Positions 1 to 10,063 of a stretch of 64,000 bases of DNA are shown piece after piece (within the stretch, counting starts at the first letter, position 1; each line of letters begins with the position of its first letter). The DNA is taken from positions 1 through 64,000 of the forward strand of contig CAJWSW010000005.1 of assembly GCA_913046035.1 (NCBI GenBank), in the 5' to 3' direction. The notes beneath the pieces are model-generated. The model was not told the origin of the DNA and made no database searches. It saw nothing but the letters and a program-made list of their open reading frames with translations. The position numbers and the translations under genes are program-made. The DNA comes from an uncultured Alphaproteobacteria bacterium. GTDB taxonomy: Bacteria; Pseudomonadota; Alphaproteobacteria; MPNO01; UBA830.

Positions 1-1938
1 TGCAGAAACTCCAATTGATAATGGCCAGCGCTCTCGTTCGAAGGTCATGAAGGCACACGTGAAAACAAATATTGTTGGTAACATCCCAATTAGTGACGTT
101 AAGATTACGAAGGCGAGTACCCAACTAGCGAAGACACACGCACGCCTGCGAACAATGCCGGGGTCTACTTTGCCAGATTCATCTATTGCAATATCAAGTT
201 GCGCTTGCGTGAGTGCACGTTTGCGGACCCCGGATGTCTCAGTGCCCGTAGCCGCGCTACGGAAAGTGTGATTAAGCAAACTAATTGCCGCAAAGATTAG
301 TGCCGCCCAGCCCACTATCTCGGGGACGTAGCGGGCCTCATAACGCCAGGCGGCGGCTTCTGAGATCGCGAAACCAAATAGCGCGATAAAGAACAAATAC
401 AGCCATGAGTTGCTATCTACGCGAGGCTTACCTATGCCTCGAAACAGGCCTCTGAGGCTGCCCTCACCGCGTATGTCGCGGATAAGTGGAAGAGCGAGCA
501 CGATTAAAGCGATGACAAATAACACAACCACCAACCAGTTTGAGGTCCACTCGAAGCCGTAGCGTTTTGACGAGATCCATAGGTAACGTTCGATAATACC
601 ACCAAGCACCACACCAAGGATTACCGGCGGTCTAGGCCAGCCCATTCGTTTCATGATCCAACCCAGCAAACCAAACGCTATAAGAATAAGAAGGTCACCC
701 CAATCGCGGCGCCCCTGAAACGCTCCAACGAATAGAATAGCCAAAATTAGTGGCAGGATAATGGCGTGTCGGATCTGCGATACTCGCGCGAATTGGTTTG
801 AGAACATAAAACAGATGCCGGCGCCCAATATATTTGCGAGCGCTACCGACCAGACCATTGAATATGTCACCTCTAAATTGGTGGTCAGCATGTCCGGACC
901 GGGTATTAATCCTTGTATAAGGAAAGCGCCAAGTAAAATTGCCATCTGTGCTGAGCCGGGTACGCCGAAGGCGATGGTTGGCACTAATGCACCACCTTCT
1001 TTAGCATTGTTAGATCCTTCTGATGCTAAAACGCCCCGAATATCGCCCGTTCCAAAGGTCTTCATCGCGTCTTTTTCGGTACTGGCGGCGTGACCATAAG
1101 CTATCCAGTCGATTACAGCGCTGCCCATACCCGGTATCGACCCCAGTCCGGCGCCAATGGCGCCGCAACGCAGTACAAGAAACGAGTTTCGGAAAGTATC
1201 CTTGATACCCTCCCATTGACCGGACCGTGTGTCCACTTTTGAGTTGCCGGCGACTGAACGACGCGCGATTGCCATGTCTGCTAATTCTGGCAACGCGAAC
1301 AGACCCAGTGTAATTGGGATGATTGACAATCCGTCCCAAAGATACAGCCAGCCGTATGTCCAACGATGGACACCCACCTGTGGGTCTTGACCGATGAAGG
1401 CAACCGTAAGTCCGAACCCAGCGGCAACTAGGCCGCGCAACGGTGAACCACCTGAAAGGGCCGACACCATGCAGAGCCCAAAAACCGCGAAAGCCAGCAG
1501 TTCTGGCGAGCCGACTTCGAGCATCACAGGACGCAGTATCGGTACCGACATACCCAACATTAGGGCGCCGAAAACCCCGCCGATCAAAGATGCCGAGTAC
1601 GCGGCCCCAAACGCGCGTCCTGCCTCTCCTTGTTTTGCAAGTGGGTGGCCGTCTAGGACTGTGGCGGCTGAACCTGCCGTTCCTGGCACACCGAACAGCA
1701 CTGCGGGAATCGTATCTGATGTTGTTGTTACAGACCCCATTCCAAGCAAGAAGGCAAACGCAGAATATGCATCCATGTCAAACGTAAACGGCAGCAACAA
1801 TGCCATTCCGACAATACCGCCTAAACCCGGAATAACCCCGAGCCCGAGGCCAATCACCACACCCGCGAACAGATATGCGAGACGTTCAACTTCTAGCATA
1901 ATCAGCAGGGCGTCCCCTGCTGAGGCAAGCAATTCCAT
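1..1938 (-). CDS. Tripartite tricarboxylate transporter large permease TctA with C-terminal TctB-like extension (partial, runs off left edge)
   Basis: My own minus-strand translation from ATG at 1938 gives MELLASAGDALLIMLEVERLAYLFAGVVIGLGLGVIPGLGGIVGMALLLPFTF..., a typical TctA N-terminus. It stays open to base 1 (646 codons). It is missing from the ORF track because no stop lies in the window. Confidence 0.9.
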   Translation of the reverse strand, partial: MELLASAGDALLIMLEVERLAYLFAGVVIGLGLGVIPGLGGIVGMALLLPFTFDMDAYSAFAFLLGMGSVTTTSDTIPAVLFGVPGTAGSAATVLDGHPLAKQGEAGRAFGAAYSASLIGGVFGALMLGMSVPILRPVMLEVGSPELLAFAVFGLCMVSALSGGSPLRGLVAAGFGLTVAFIGQDPQVGVHRWTYGWLYLWDGLSIIPITLGLFALPELADMAIARRSVAGNSKVDTRSGQWEGIKDTFRNSFLVLRCGAIGAGLGSIPGMGSAVIDWIAYGHAASTEKDAMKTFGTGDIRGVLASEGSNNAKEGGALVPTIAFGVPGSAQMAILLGAFLIQGLIPGPDMLTTNLEVTYSMVWSVALANILGAGICFMFSNQFARVSQIRHAIILPLILAILFVGAFQGRRDWGDLLILIAFGLLGWIMKRMGWPRPPVILGVVLGGIIERYLWISSKRYGFEWTSNWLVVVLFVIALIVLALPLIRDIRGEGSLRGLFRGIGKPRVDSNSWLYLFFIALFGFAISEAAAWRYEARYVPEIVGWAALIFAAISLLNHTFRSAATGTETSGVRKRALTQAQLDIAIDESGKVDPGIVRRRACVFASWVLAFVILTSLIGMLPTIFVFTCAFMTFERERWPLSIGVSA

Positions 1939-2028
1939 ATGTGTTACCGTGCGCTGCGGACTCCTTGGCCCGTGAGGCTAGAGACCAAGTCGGCGGTATC
2001 CGGCCAGTTATTCTGCAAAATACCGAAG

Positions 2029-3321
2029 TTATTTACAATCGAATGCTTTTGCTTGGGTTCCCTGGTAGGTAAGTTTGCAGTTCATGCCAATTTTAAGTGC
2101 TTTGCGTTTTGCTTTCGCTCCGTTCACCATAATCTTGGTGCGTTTCCCGGACACGCTTACCGCCCATTTTTTGCCACTACCCTCTATGGTTACCTTGCGG
2201 CCGCCGCGTTTAATTTTAGTGATAGCACCTTCAAGCGTTTCGACCGGGATGACGGCCTTTGAAATATCCATCTGGCTGTTATCCGTCGCCGCAAGTGATG
2301 CTAGCTTGATAATATTTTGCGGCGTCTCGTAAAGTTCTTTTACCAGAGATGCGATTTTTGGGCCCGGCACAGGCGCGACGTCCAGCTTTTGTTTCTTTGC
2401 ATCCTCCTGGAATTTAGGGTCGTTCATCGTTGCCATGAAAGCTGCTTGCAGCGCCTCCGCGCGGTCTTTCGGGATGCCGGGCGGTGCAAGGTAGGGGCGG
2501 CCCCATGCTTGTCGCGAGTATATAAATGCAAGGATAGCCTTTTGGTCATCTGTTTTTGCGTAGTCCATGATAAACGGCACGCCGCGTCTGGTGAGTTCTG
2601 GATGCGGCTGCGTGGACATCTGAACCAGCAGATTAATCTTGTTTTCTTTGATCCATTTTGCTCGAGTTGATTTTACAGACGACCAGGACCAAGCGCAGCG
2701 CCCGTCGACTTCGCCCCTTTCTGTCGCAAAATTGATGTCGTTACCTCCCGGATAACCTGTGATCAGTTTCATCTTTGAACCGAACACGTAGTTAATAACT
2801 TTTGGAAAATTATCGGTATCGGAACCCGGACCCACTCCGCCGACAACGTAGGTTTTTTTTAACATATCGTCGAAGGTCTTGATGTCAGTCTTGTGCCAAG
2901 AAACGCACAGACTTACCTCGTTATTCATGCTGCCTAGCCAAGTGAATTTTGTAGCATCGAACTTTGCTTCCTTTGTACCTAAAAGCGGTTCGTGTGGTAC
3001 GCCGCGCCCGATGGTAGCAAACACCGTACCGTCTTTGGGTAGCGAATTGTACAGCTCATTTGTAAGGATCATGGATCCAGCGCCAGGACGGTTTTTAACT
3101 ATGATGCGCGGTTTGCCAGGAATGTGGCGCCCCATGTGCCTGGCAAGGGCCCGTGAGTAACGGTCGTATCCTCCGCCGGCCGAGTACCCAACATAAAGGG
3201 TTAGGCGTTTCTTTTTATAGAAATCCGCAACCCCGTTGGCGACGGCCGGTTGTGTAGCAACCGCAGTTAGCATTAACGCTGCTGCTGAGATCGAGAGCAT
3301 CCAAAAAGATTTCTTCATCAT
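2029..3321 (-). CDS. TTT-family (Bug/TctC) periplasmic substrate-binding protein with a C-terminal basic beta-type extension
   Basis: Signal peptide MMKKSFWMLSISAAALMLTAVATQPAVA; TctC motifs YVGYSAGGGYDRYSRALARHMGRHIPGKP. Start placed at 3321 behind a GGGGAGAAG RBS rather than at 3342. Confidence 0.9.
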   Translation of the reverse strand: MMKKSFWMLSISAAALMLTAVATQPAVANGVADFYKKKRLTLYVGYSAGGGYDRYSRALARHMGRHIPGKPRIIVKNRPGAGSMILTNELYNSLPKDGTVFATIGRGVPHEPLLGTKEAKFDATKFTWLGSMNNEVSLCVSWHKTDIKTFDDMLKKTYVVGGVGPGSDTDNFPKVINYVFGSKMKLITGYPGGNDINFATERGEVDGRCAWSWSSVKSTRAKWIKENKINLLVQMSTQPHPELTRRGVPFIMDYAKTDDQKAILAFIYSRQAWGRPYLAPPGIPKDRAEALQAAFMATMNDPKFQEDAKKQKLDVAPVPGPKIASLVKELYETPQNIIKLASLAATDNSQMDISKAVIPVETLEGAITKIKRGGRKVTIEGSGKKWAVSVSGKRTKIMVNGAKAKRKALKIGMNCKLTYQGTQAKAFDCK

Positions 3322-3437
3322 GACTTCTCCCCGTTGGCGCAAGTCCTTTTTCTAAGTTAGGATCTTTATTAAAGCCTGTGGTCGTGCAAACCACAAGTTC
3401 CTTGCTATCGGGAAGAAGGTTCCATGTGGAGGAGATT

Positions 3438-3905
3438 TTGAAGCGACGTAAGCGTAAATCCGCGCAACCGAAGAAAGAAACACCTCGAGTACCACAAACG
3501 TTTAGTTACAAAAAACCTAAAGGTCAGTATGCCGCGAAAGCGATTACCTCGTTGTGTCAGACCGACATCATTCGTGGGGCGGTGCAAACAGTACAAGATG
3601 GCGGAGACAACAATCTTCATTCTCACACAGGGATGGACGGATTTTGGATGGTGCTCCGGGGCGCGGTACGATTTTATGGGGCGGAGGATGAGGTGCTGGG
3701 CGAATTTGGCAAGCATGAAGGTATCGTAATCCCGCGAAACACTAAATACTGGTTCGAGAGTTGTGGCAAAGAAGACCTCGAACTGCTGCAGGTGGTAGCG
3801 TTCGACCGTGACGTAAAGAATGAACGTATAGATGTAAACGCGCGGAAACTGGTGGTAGATACCACACAACGTTTTGACGGACGTGTTCGCAACTCACCGA
3901 TTTAG
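3438..3905 (+). CDS. Cupin-domain protein
   Basis: HSHTGMDGFWMVLRGAVRFYG...GIVIPRNTKYWFES cupin motifs. Likely TTG start at 3438, preceded by GGAGGAG; the ORF track starts at GTG 3378. Confidence 0.75.
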   Translation: MKRRKRKSAQPKKETPRVPQTFSYKKPKGQYAAKAITSLCQTDIIRGAVQTVQDGGDNNLHSHTGMDGFWMVLRGAVRFYGAEDEVLGEFGKHEGIVIPRNTKYWFESCGKEDLELLQVVAFDRDVKNERIDVNARKLVVDTTQRFDGRVRNSPI

Positions 3906-3956
3906 TAAGATTTTTAAAAGTCGAGGTCTTGCCCCGCCTTTTAATTATTACGCGTG

Positions 3957-4568
3957 TCAGATGTCTTCTCGCGTATCCGGATTCCAACCCGGCCCCGCCA
4001 ACATAGGCTCCAGATCACCCTCATAATCGGGTGCATTTTCTATCTGCTCAAGCCAATTCAGCCCCATCGCTTTAAATATACGGTTGGTGATCACGATTAG
4101 CCGCGCTTCGTTGTTTGGATCTGTGTTAAAATGCTGTTGGATGCAGTATGCGGGTACGAAAATGAAATCGCCGCGCTCCCATTCGAACTTCCGCGGTTCT
4201 CTCTTCCATGACCAGTGGAATTCGGTATCGACTTCAAATTCCACATCCCAGTGCAGATCGTAACCCGTACCCTCTGCAACAAACAGGATCTGTTCTGCGA
4301 GGATCCGGCGTTTTCCCGTATGGCTCCCCGGTTTAATAAATTGCATATAAGCTTCGACGCAATTTTCGGTCGTGTCCTGTTTTTCGTGCACCAGATGTTT
4401 GATGAGCCCATCAGGCGAGTTTTCGAACGGCATGTCTTTTGGTTTAACGACTGAAAGACGGTTGCGATAAGTCCTGCGAAACTCTGCCGAATCCTCCAGC
4501 TCTTCTTTGTACCACTCGCTGTTATGGTCAGCGCCACTATGAGCGCGATCTCTTTCGTGTGTAGTCAT
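3957..4568 (-). CDS. Cupin-domain protein
   Basis: AEQILFVAEGTGYDLHWDVEFEV...GDFIFVPAYCIQQHFN; start MTTHERD at 4568 with GGGAAGAA upstream. Confidence 0.75.
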   Translation of the reverse strand: MTTHERDRAHSGADHNSEWYKEELEDSAEFRRTYRNRLSVVKPKDMPFENSPDGLIKHLVHEKQDTTENCVEAYMQFIKPGSHTGKRRILAEQILFVAEGTGYDLHWDVEFEVDTEFHWSWKREPRKFEWERGDFIFVPAYCIQQHFNTDPNNEARLIVITNRIFKAMGLNWLEQIENAPDYEGDLEPMLAGPGWNPDTREDI

Positions 4569-4655
4569 TTTTCTTCCCAGTCTCTCAATTTTCACTCCAA
4601 TCAGGGCGAAGATTTAATCGCCCAAAAATGACCGCCTCCGTAGGTAAGACGAAAT

Positions 4656-5252
4656 TTACAGATCCGTTGGTGGCTCCCAGTGTTCCCAACCTGGAATAGG
4701 CTCTTTGGGTGGATATTCGGCCACTTTTTGAAAGAGCATGTGCATAAACAGGAATAATGGTTTTGCTTTCATGACTAGCGACACCAGGTCTTCTTCATCT
4801 GATGCGTTAAAATGCTGATGGACGCAGCCATTTTCGACAATGATCACGTCTCCGGCTTCGTAGTCGATGCGCTTGCCGTCGTGGATGTCGTATCCTTTTC
4901 CCGAGATGATATAGAACAGCGCTGAATTCATATGCCCATGGCGCTGGCCAGTTCCACCGGGAGCAATGCATGAAATGTGTGTTTCAATCGATTGTGCGAT
5001 ATCAGTGCGTTGGGGATTAATAATCGGCTTGTTGAAAAGCTGCGGACCGCCCTTCCACTGCCAGTCAGTGGATTTATAAACTCTAGGCTGATCCATTAAT
5101 CCTTGTTGAAGTTCTCCGTAGGTACCTTCGAGAGCCCGAACGAACGTCCGTTTTTTTTGCCACCGTTCCCAGACAACTTCCTTAGGTTGGTTGTGTCCGG
5201 GTCCAGCATTTGTGAATGCTGATTGGTTCACACCGTCGGGGGTTTCGCCCAT
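4656..5252 (-). CDS. Cupin-domain protein (gentisate-dioxygenase-like fold)
   Basis: GHMNSALFYIISGKGYDIHDGKRIDYEAGDVIIVENGCVHQHFN double cupin motif. Confidence 0.8.
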   Translation of the reverse strand: MGETPDGVNQSAFTNAGPGHNQPKEVVWERWQKKRTFVRALEGTYGELQQGLMDQPRVYKSTDWQWKGGPQLFNKPIINPQRTDIAQSIETHISCIAPGGTGQRHGHMNSALFYIISGKGYDIHDGKRIDYEAGDVIIVENGCVHQHFNASDEEDLVSLVMKAKPLFLFMHMLFQKVAEYPPKEPIPGWEHWEPPTDL

Positions 5253-5394
5253 GGATCAGGCCTCTTTTAAATACTAATGGGGAACATAGAATTCTGTAAC
5301 CTGCACGTCAAAGCCAGACACCGTTTTGTAATAAACGTTGAGCAGGTATAAAATTTGTACAGTCGGCCTTCGGCCTTGACGGAAAGGATTACCA

Positions 5395-6216
5395 ATGCCC
5401 GATTGGCCACACAACAAACCCCTAGCTGTTTGCGTCAACATAATGTGCGAGATGTGGACTGATGACGCGGCGCCCGGAGTTGGCCCGATGGGGAACCCGC
5501 TGGCAAAGGGTCATCTGGATACCCAGGCGCGGTCTTGGGCCGAGTATGGCATGACCACAGGCGGATACCGATTATTGGACGTCGTTGGCGATATGGATAT
5601 CCCATGCGGGACATACGCGAGCGGCATTATTACGGAAAAATACCCTGAATTGCTCAAACGCATCGATGCGGACGGACATTTCATAGGTGCTCACTCTTGG
5701 GCTCAGAACATCTTACCTGTCTACCAAGAACGCTCCGAAGAGGAAGCGGATCTTATCCGCGGCGTCGAGGGGTTTAAATCCGTTCACGGCAAACCGCCGC
5801 GCGGCTTTATCAGCCCGCGCGGCACGCCTAGCTCCAACACAGTTGAGCTGCTGATAAAACATGATTTTAAATGGCATTCAGATCATTTTGATCGGGATGT
5901 GCCTTACAAGATTGATTGCGAGTTCGGAGACCTCATTGCGGTTCCCTTTACGATGGAAGTCAATGACATGCCGCTTTACATCCGGTATGGCAACGAGCCC
6001 GAGGCCTTCACTCGTATTTTGGAACGCATTCTCGACGGATTTGGCGACACGCATACGCCGCGTGCAGTCCTTGACCTGACCGTTCATGCTCATGTGTTTG
6101 GCCGGCCGTTCGGAGCGATCGAGTTGAGGAAATCGATAGAGGTGTTGCAGCGAAGAGAAAACGTCTGGATCACTACCCACGAAGAGCTTGCAGACACCGT
6201 CTCCCCCAATACTTAG
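5395..6216 (+). CDS. Polysaccharide-deacetylase/PuuE allantoinase-like hydrolase
   Basis: NodB-type fold: GTYASGIITEKYPELLKRIDADGHFIGAHSW, RGFISPRGTPSSNTVELLIKHDFKWHSD. Confidence 0.8.
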   Translation: MPDWPHNKPLAVCVNIMCEMWTDDAAPGVGPMGNPLAKGHLDTQARSWAEYGMTTGGYRLLDVVGDMDIPCGTYASGIITEKYPELLKRIDADGHFIGAHSWAQNILPVYQERSEEEADLIRGVEGFKSVHGKPPRGFISPRGTPSSNTVELLIKHDFKWHSDHFDRDVPYKIDCEFGDLIAVPFTMEVNDMPLYIRYGNEPEAFTRILERILDGFGDTHTPRAVLDLTVHAHVFGRPFGAIELRKSIEVLQRRENVWITTHEELADTVSPNT

Positions 6217-7289
6217 GGCACTTCGACTTGGGTAAGCCACTCGGTTGGGATTTCATTGCCAATACCGGCATCGCGCGCTTTTTTGTACAGGATCGAGCCG
6301 ACAGCTGCGAATTGATAGCCAAGTCCGAGAATATTCAAGAAACAAGTCTTTTGATCGTCTGACGTCCGTCCAGGCGACTTACCGCTTACGATATCGGCTA
6401 ACGTCGGCATGTCTTCTAAGCCAATCTGTCGCGCGAGGGAGTCTACGTCTAAACCGTCGGTGTCTGGCAGCTTTGCGTCTTTCCCGAACTGAAGTGTGGG
6501 GCGGCCGTGCGGCACGTGGCAAACAGCCACGTCACATTTGTTTATGACTTCAGCGCTTATTTCTGGAGACTTTATAGAACTGATATGCATGCCATCTTCC
6601 AGCCAGTCTTCATGGGCAACGTGTTCAATTGAATTGGTAGCTAACAATACGATATCGGCATGCCGCACAGCCTCTACTGTGGTGTCGCACGGGCGGATCT
6701 GAATGCCTAGCCTTTCTGACCATTCCATTGCGAACCGGTCTCGATTTTCTTTTTGAGTGGAGTAGACACGGTAGTCTGCAATATTGTGAATGGTATCGAT
6801 AGCGCGCAGTTGCGCTTGCGCTTGCCATCCAGTACCGATTAATGCGACCGAGCGCGAACCCTTTTTGGCTAAAAATTTAGCCGCCAGTGCGGTTGTTCCA
6901 GCTACTCGCATGGGCTGAATCTCACCGTCCGGGAAGATCGCTAGCGGCTCGCCGGTTTCAGTTGAGAATAATAACACAAGGCCGGTATAACGCTCTCCAG
7001 GAGCCGCCGGTATTTTCACTCGGCGGATATTTTCGCCAACTCTTGGATGTGTGATGATGTCAGAGTTTAAGCGTATTGCACTGACCCCAAGCGACGGGGC
7101 AACGCCATCCATGGATTTAAGTGAATAGATCGCGTCGGGTACAGTATCTGACGTAACAATGGTGTCACTGCGCCGCCTCAGAGCGCCGCGCCCTTTTGCA
7201 AGTTCTTTGTAAGCAAACTCCAAAACATCAATAACTTCTCCAATTGTAATCAGGTCGCGAATGTCCTGATTGTTGAGGATCAACGTCAT
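6213..7289 (-). CDS. Ornithine cyclodeaminase / mu-crystallin family
   Basis: PMRVAGTTALAAKFLAKKGSRSVALIGTGWQAQAQLRAI; full-length 358 aa. Confidence 0.9.
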   Translation of the reverse strand: MTLILNNQDIRDLITIGEVIDVLEFAYKELAKGRGALRRRSDTIVTSDTVPDAIYSLKSMDGVAPSLGVSAIRLNSDIITHPRVGENIRRVKIPAAPGERYTGLVLLFSTETGEPLAIFPDGEIQPMRVAGTTALAAKFLAKKGSRSVALIGTGWQAQAQLRAIDTIHNIADYRVYSTQKENRDRFAMEWSERLGIQIRPCDTTVEAVRHADIVLLATNSIEHVAHEDWLEDGMHISSIKSPEISAEVINKCDVAVCHVPHGRPTLQFGKDAKLPDTDGLDVDSLARQIGLEDMPTLADIVSGKSPGRTSDDQKTCFLNILGLGYQFAAVGSILYKKARDAGIGNEIPTEWLTQVEVP

Positions 7290-7521
7290 AATGCTATTCC
7301 TGATGCGCGGACGTTCTGTCCGTTGTTAGCTGCAACCGTCACTTCAAAATCGCAACATAAGAACATCCTATCGTTTATTTTATAAAATATTTTGTACAAT
7401 TCAGATGCCCCTTATCTGTCGGAGAACGAGCCTTGGTTTCAAGGGATATTTCCAATAAAAATGTGCCGCGAAACAGGAATGAAGTCATTGCATCGTGAAG
7501 GTCTCGCGCACAAGTTGTAAA

Positions 7522-8367
7522 TCAGTCTCGTTTCGCGATGCCGCCCTCACCCGACCAGTCCGGCGGGTTGCTTGCCTTTATACTGCGTCCATCCTTCACC
7601 AATTCTTTAATCAGACTTGCCAGCGGAAAGGACTGGTTTTCCTTGTCCATTAGTTTTTCCATCATCTGCATGTCTTTCAGTGCCCAGGTGAAAGTCATTC
7701 GGTCCCAATCTCGCAATGCCGCACTATCACCGGAACTCATCATCAGTGCTTTTCGCAGCTTTGGCAGTTCAATCCCCGTGGACCCAGCCAGCCGCCCCGC
7801 CTCGATAAGCGCGCAGCCGTTCACCCAAAGAAGGTAGTTGTTCATCATTTTCGCAACTTGGCCGTGGCCGACTGCTCCCATGTGTTCAATGTCGGAGCAA
7901 AATGTTTCGAATATGGGTCGTGAGCGCTCTACCGTCTCGACTGTGCCCCCGACAAGTGCGAGGAGCGTACCCTCATCCGCCGCCCAGCGGCCCCGGGCGA
8001 TCGGCGCATCGAGAAAACTTATGCCTTTTTCGCGGCATCGTTGCTCAAGATCTTGAACGCCGCCGACCGAGGCAGTGGAGCATACAGCTATCGCGCCGCC
8101 TGCAGCCATTCCAGACAGCGCGCCGGTTTCGTTGGTTAAACAGTCATAGACCTCCGGCTCGAAGCCCACGCCGACAATAATGTAATCGCTGTTTTCTCCT
8201 ACTTCTCGCGGACTGCCTGCCTCGATACCGCCAGCATCGATTGCTTTACCTAACTGTGCTTCGTTGACGTCATAGACTGTAACATTGAACCCAGCCTTCT
8301 TAAGATGTTTGAGCATGGCAAGCCCCATTCGGCCTGGCCCTATAATGCCGATGCGATCCTGCGCCAT
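7522..8367 (-). CDS. NAD(P)-dependent beta-hydroxyacid dehydrogenase (3-hydroxyisobutyrate dehydrogenase family)
   Basis: GIIGPGRMGLAMLKHLKKAGFNVTVYD Rossmann motif; DAPIARGRWAADEGTLLALVGG. Confidence 0.88.
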   Translation of the reverse strand: MAQDRIGIIGPGRMGLAMLKHLKKAGFNVTVYDVNEAQLGKAIDAGGIEAGSPREVGENSDYIIVGVGFEPEVYDCLTNETGALSGMAAGGAIAVCSTASVGGVQDLEQRCREKGISFLDAPIARGRWAADEGTLLALVGGTVETVERSRPIFETFCSDIEHMGAVGHGQVAKMMNNYLLWVNGCALIEAGRLAGSTGIELPKLRKALMMSSGDSAALRDWDRMTFTWALKDMQMMEKLMDKENQSFPLASLIKELVKDGRSIKASNPPDWSGEGGIAKRD

Positions 8368-8402
8368 GCGTAATTCCTCCTTCTGTAATGACTTTGGGAA
8401 CC

Positions 8403-10061
8403 CTACGTCCCGTATTGCTCCTCCGCCGCTTTTAGCGACACGTATCCCTCTGCTACATCGTGCGCCACTCGTTCCGGCGCACGCGATTTGGGGTTTCCGT
8501 ATCCACCTCCGCCTGCGCTTTCTAAAAAGAATACGTCACCACTGTCGAGTTCAAACTTGCCAGCGGCCGGGGTCAGTATCTCCTCTGGCGTATCTGCCTT
8601 GATTACGAATTTGCTCGCACCGCCCGGATTACCGCCATTGGTGCCGGGGGGTGGATATTTGAAGCGGTCGTAGCGTCGCACCACAGTGCAGTTCTGCAAA
8701 ACTTTGTATTTTCTCCGGAACGCAACCCCGCCTCGGAATTCGCCTGCGCCGCCGGAGTCTGTTACTAAATTAAACTCGGTGATACGGCATGGATATTCAC
8801 TCTCTATAATTTCCACAGGGGTTACGTGCAGATTTGAAAGATGCGTTGCCGTTGCGTTGCACCCGTCATTTCCATAACCACCGCCATATGCTGAACCCAG
8901 GATTTCGTATTGGAGCGTATTGTGTCCTGGTCGGCCCCCTTCGTGCCAATTGATCGAAAGCGATCCTGATGATCCGGATCCGGCGATGGCACGCGTTGGA
9001 TTGAATGCGGCCAGCGCCTCTAAAATTACGTCAGTAAGCCTCAAATTAGCTTTTTGGTACGATGACACCGGGGCAGGTGATTCCGCATTCGTGATAGTAC
9101 GCGGGGCATAGACGAATTTCACCACGTCGCGCATCCCATCATTAAACTGCATGTTGTGGCCGAGACAACCAATCAGAGAATAGAATACGCAGGCCTCCAC
9201 CATCGATGGACGCAGGTTGATTGGTCCCTTCGCCTGAGGCTGCGAGTTCGAAAAATCGAAAGTGATATCGCTACCCTTTTTGATGATGGTGACCGCGAAA
9301 TAAACGCCCTTATCCATTTCGACCCCGTCATCGTCCATGTAACCATCTGCTGTTGTAGTACCATCAGGTAGAGCAGAGATCGCTGTAATCATTTCGTCGG
9401 CTGCACTTTTAAGAATGGCGGCGAAGGACCCCATTACGGTATCAGTTCCAAAACGCTCACAATGGTCCTGCATACGGGTCACGCCCATCTGGGTCGCAGC
9501 GATTTGTGCCCGCACGTCGCCGCGGACAAGCTCGGGCTGCCGGCTATTTGTTAGGATGAGCCGTTCTAGGTCCTCTTCGTAGGTACCTTGTGTTGCAATT
9601 TTAACCGGCGGCAGGACTAGCCCTTCATGATAGATTTCGGTTGAATTTGCGGAAGTTGAGCCAGGGTTCATGCCGCCGATATCAGCTTTGTGTGCACAAC
9701 TTCCGGAGAATCCTACTAAAACTCCCCCCGCGAAGATTGGTGCGATGAAAGCCATATCGGAAACGTGTGGAACACCCGCCTCGTATGGGTGGTTGGAGAC
9801 CACGACGTCGCCGTCCTTTAACCCGTCTTCGCCATAAATCTCGATCGTGCGGTCTACAAAATGCTTGTAGAATGGCGCGTGAAAAAACATCGGTGGCGGA
9901 ACAATCAAACGGCCGGATTTGTCGAGGATCACACAAGAAAAATCGCGGCTTTCGCGGATGATCGTAGAATAGCCCGATCGATAGAAATGATAATGCATTT
10001 CGTCGACCAAGCTGGCGACTTTGTTTTTCAAAATCTGCACGGTAATGGGATCGAGGCGCAT
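8403..10061 (-). CDS. Hydantoinase B / N-methylhydantoinase (oxoprolinase) subunit B
   Basis: MRLDPITVQILKNKVASLVDEMHYHFYRSGYSTIIRESRDFSCVILD; start at 10061, just after the hyuA stop. Confidence 0.92.
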   Translation of the reverse strand: MRLDPITVQILKNKVASLVDEMHYHFYRSGYSTIIRESRDFSCVILDKSGRLIVPPPMFFHAPFYKHFVDRTIEIYGEDGLKDGDVVVSNHPYEAGVPHVSDMAFIAPIFAGGVLVGFSGSCAHKADIGGMNPGSTSANSTEIYHEGLVLPPVKIATQGTYEEDLERLILTNSRQPELVRGDVRAQIAATQMGVTRMQDHCERFGTDTVMGSFAAILKSAADEMITAISALPDGTTTADGYMDDDGVEMDKGVYFAVTIIKKGSDITFDFSNSQPQAKGPINLRPSMVEACVFYSLIGCLGHNMQFNDGMRDVVKFVYAPRTITNAESPAPVSSYQKANLRLTDVILEALAAFNPTRAIAGSGSSGSLSINWHEGGRPGHNTLQYEILGSAYGGGYGNDGCNATATHLSNLHVTPVEIIESEYPCRITEFNLVTDSGGAGEFRGGVAFRRKYKVLQNCTVVRRYDRFKYPPPGTNGGNPGGASKFVIKADTPEEILTPAAGKFELDSGDVFFLESAGGGGYGNPKSRAPERVAHDVAEGYVSLKAAEEQYGT

Positions 10062-10063
10062 TC

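Noticed and set aside
1394-1975. Plus-strand ORF of 193 aa
   Set aside because: Antisense shadow of the partial tctA gene; Pro/Ser/Ala-rich low-information translation.
5345-7400. TTTTGTACA-like motifs near 5354 and 7389
   Set aside because: Short AT-rich match with TGTACA core; also occurs inside genes, not enough to call a shared operator.
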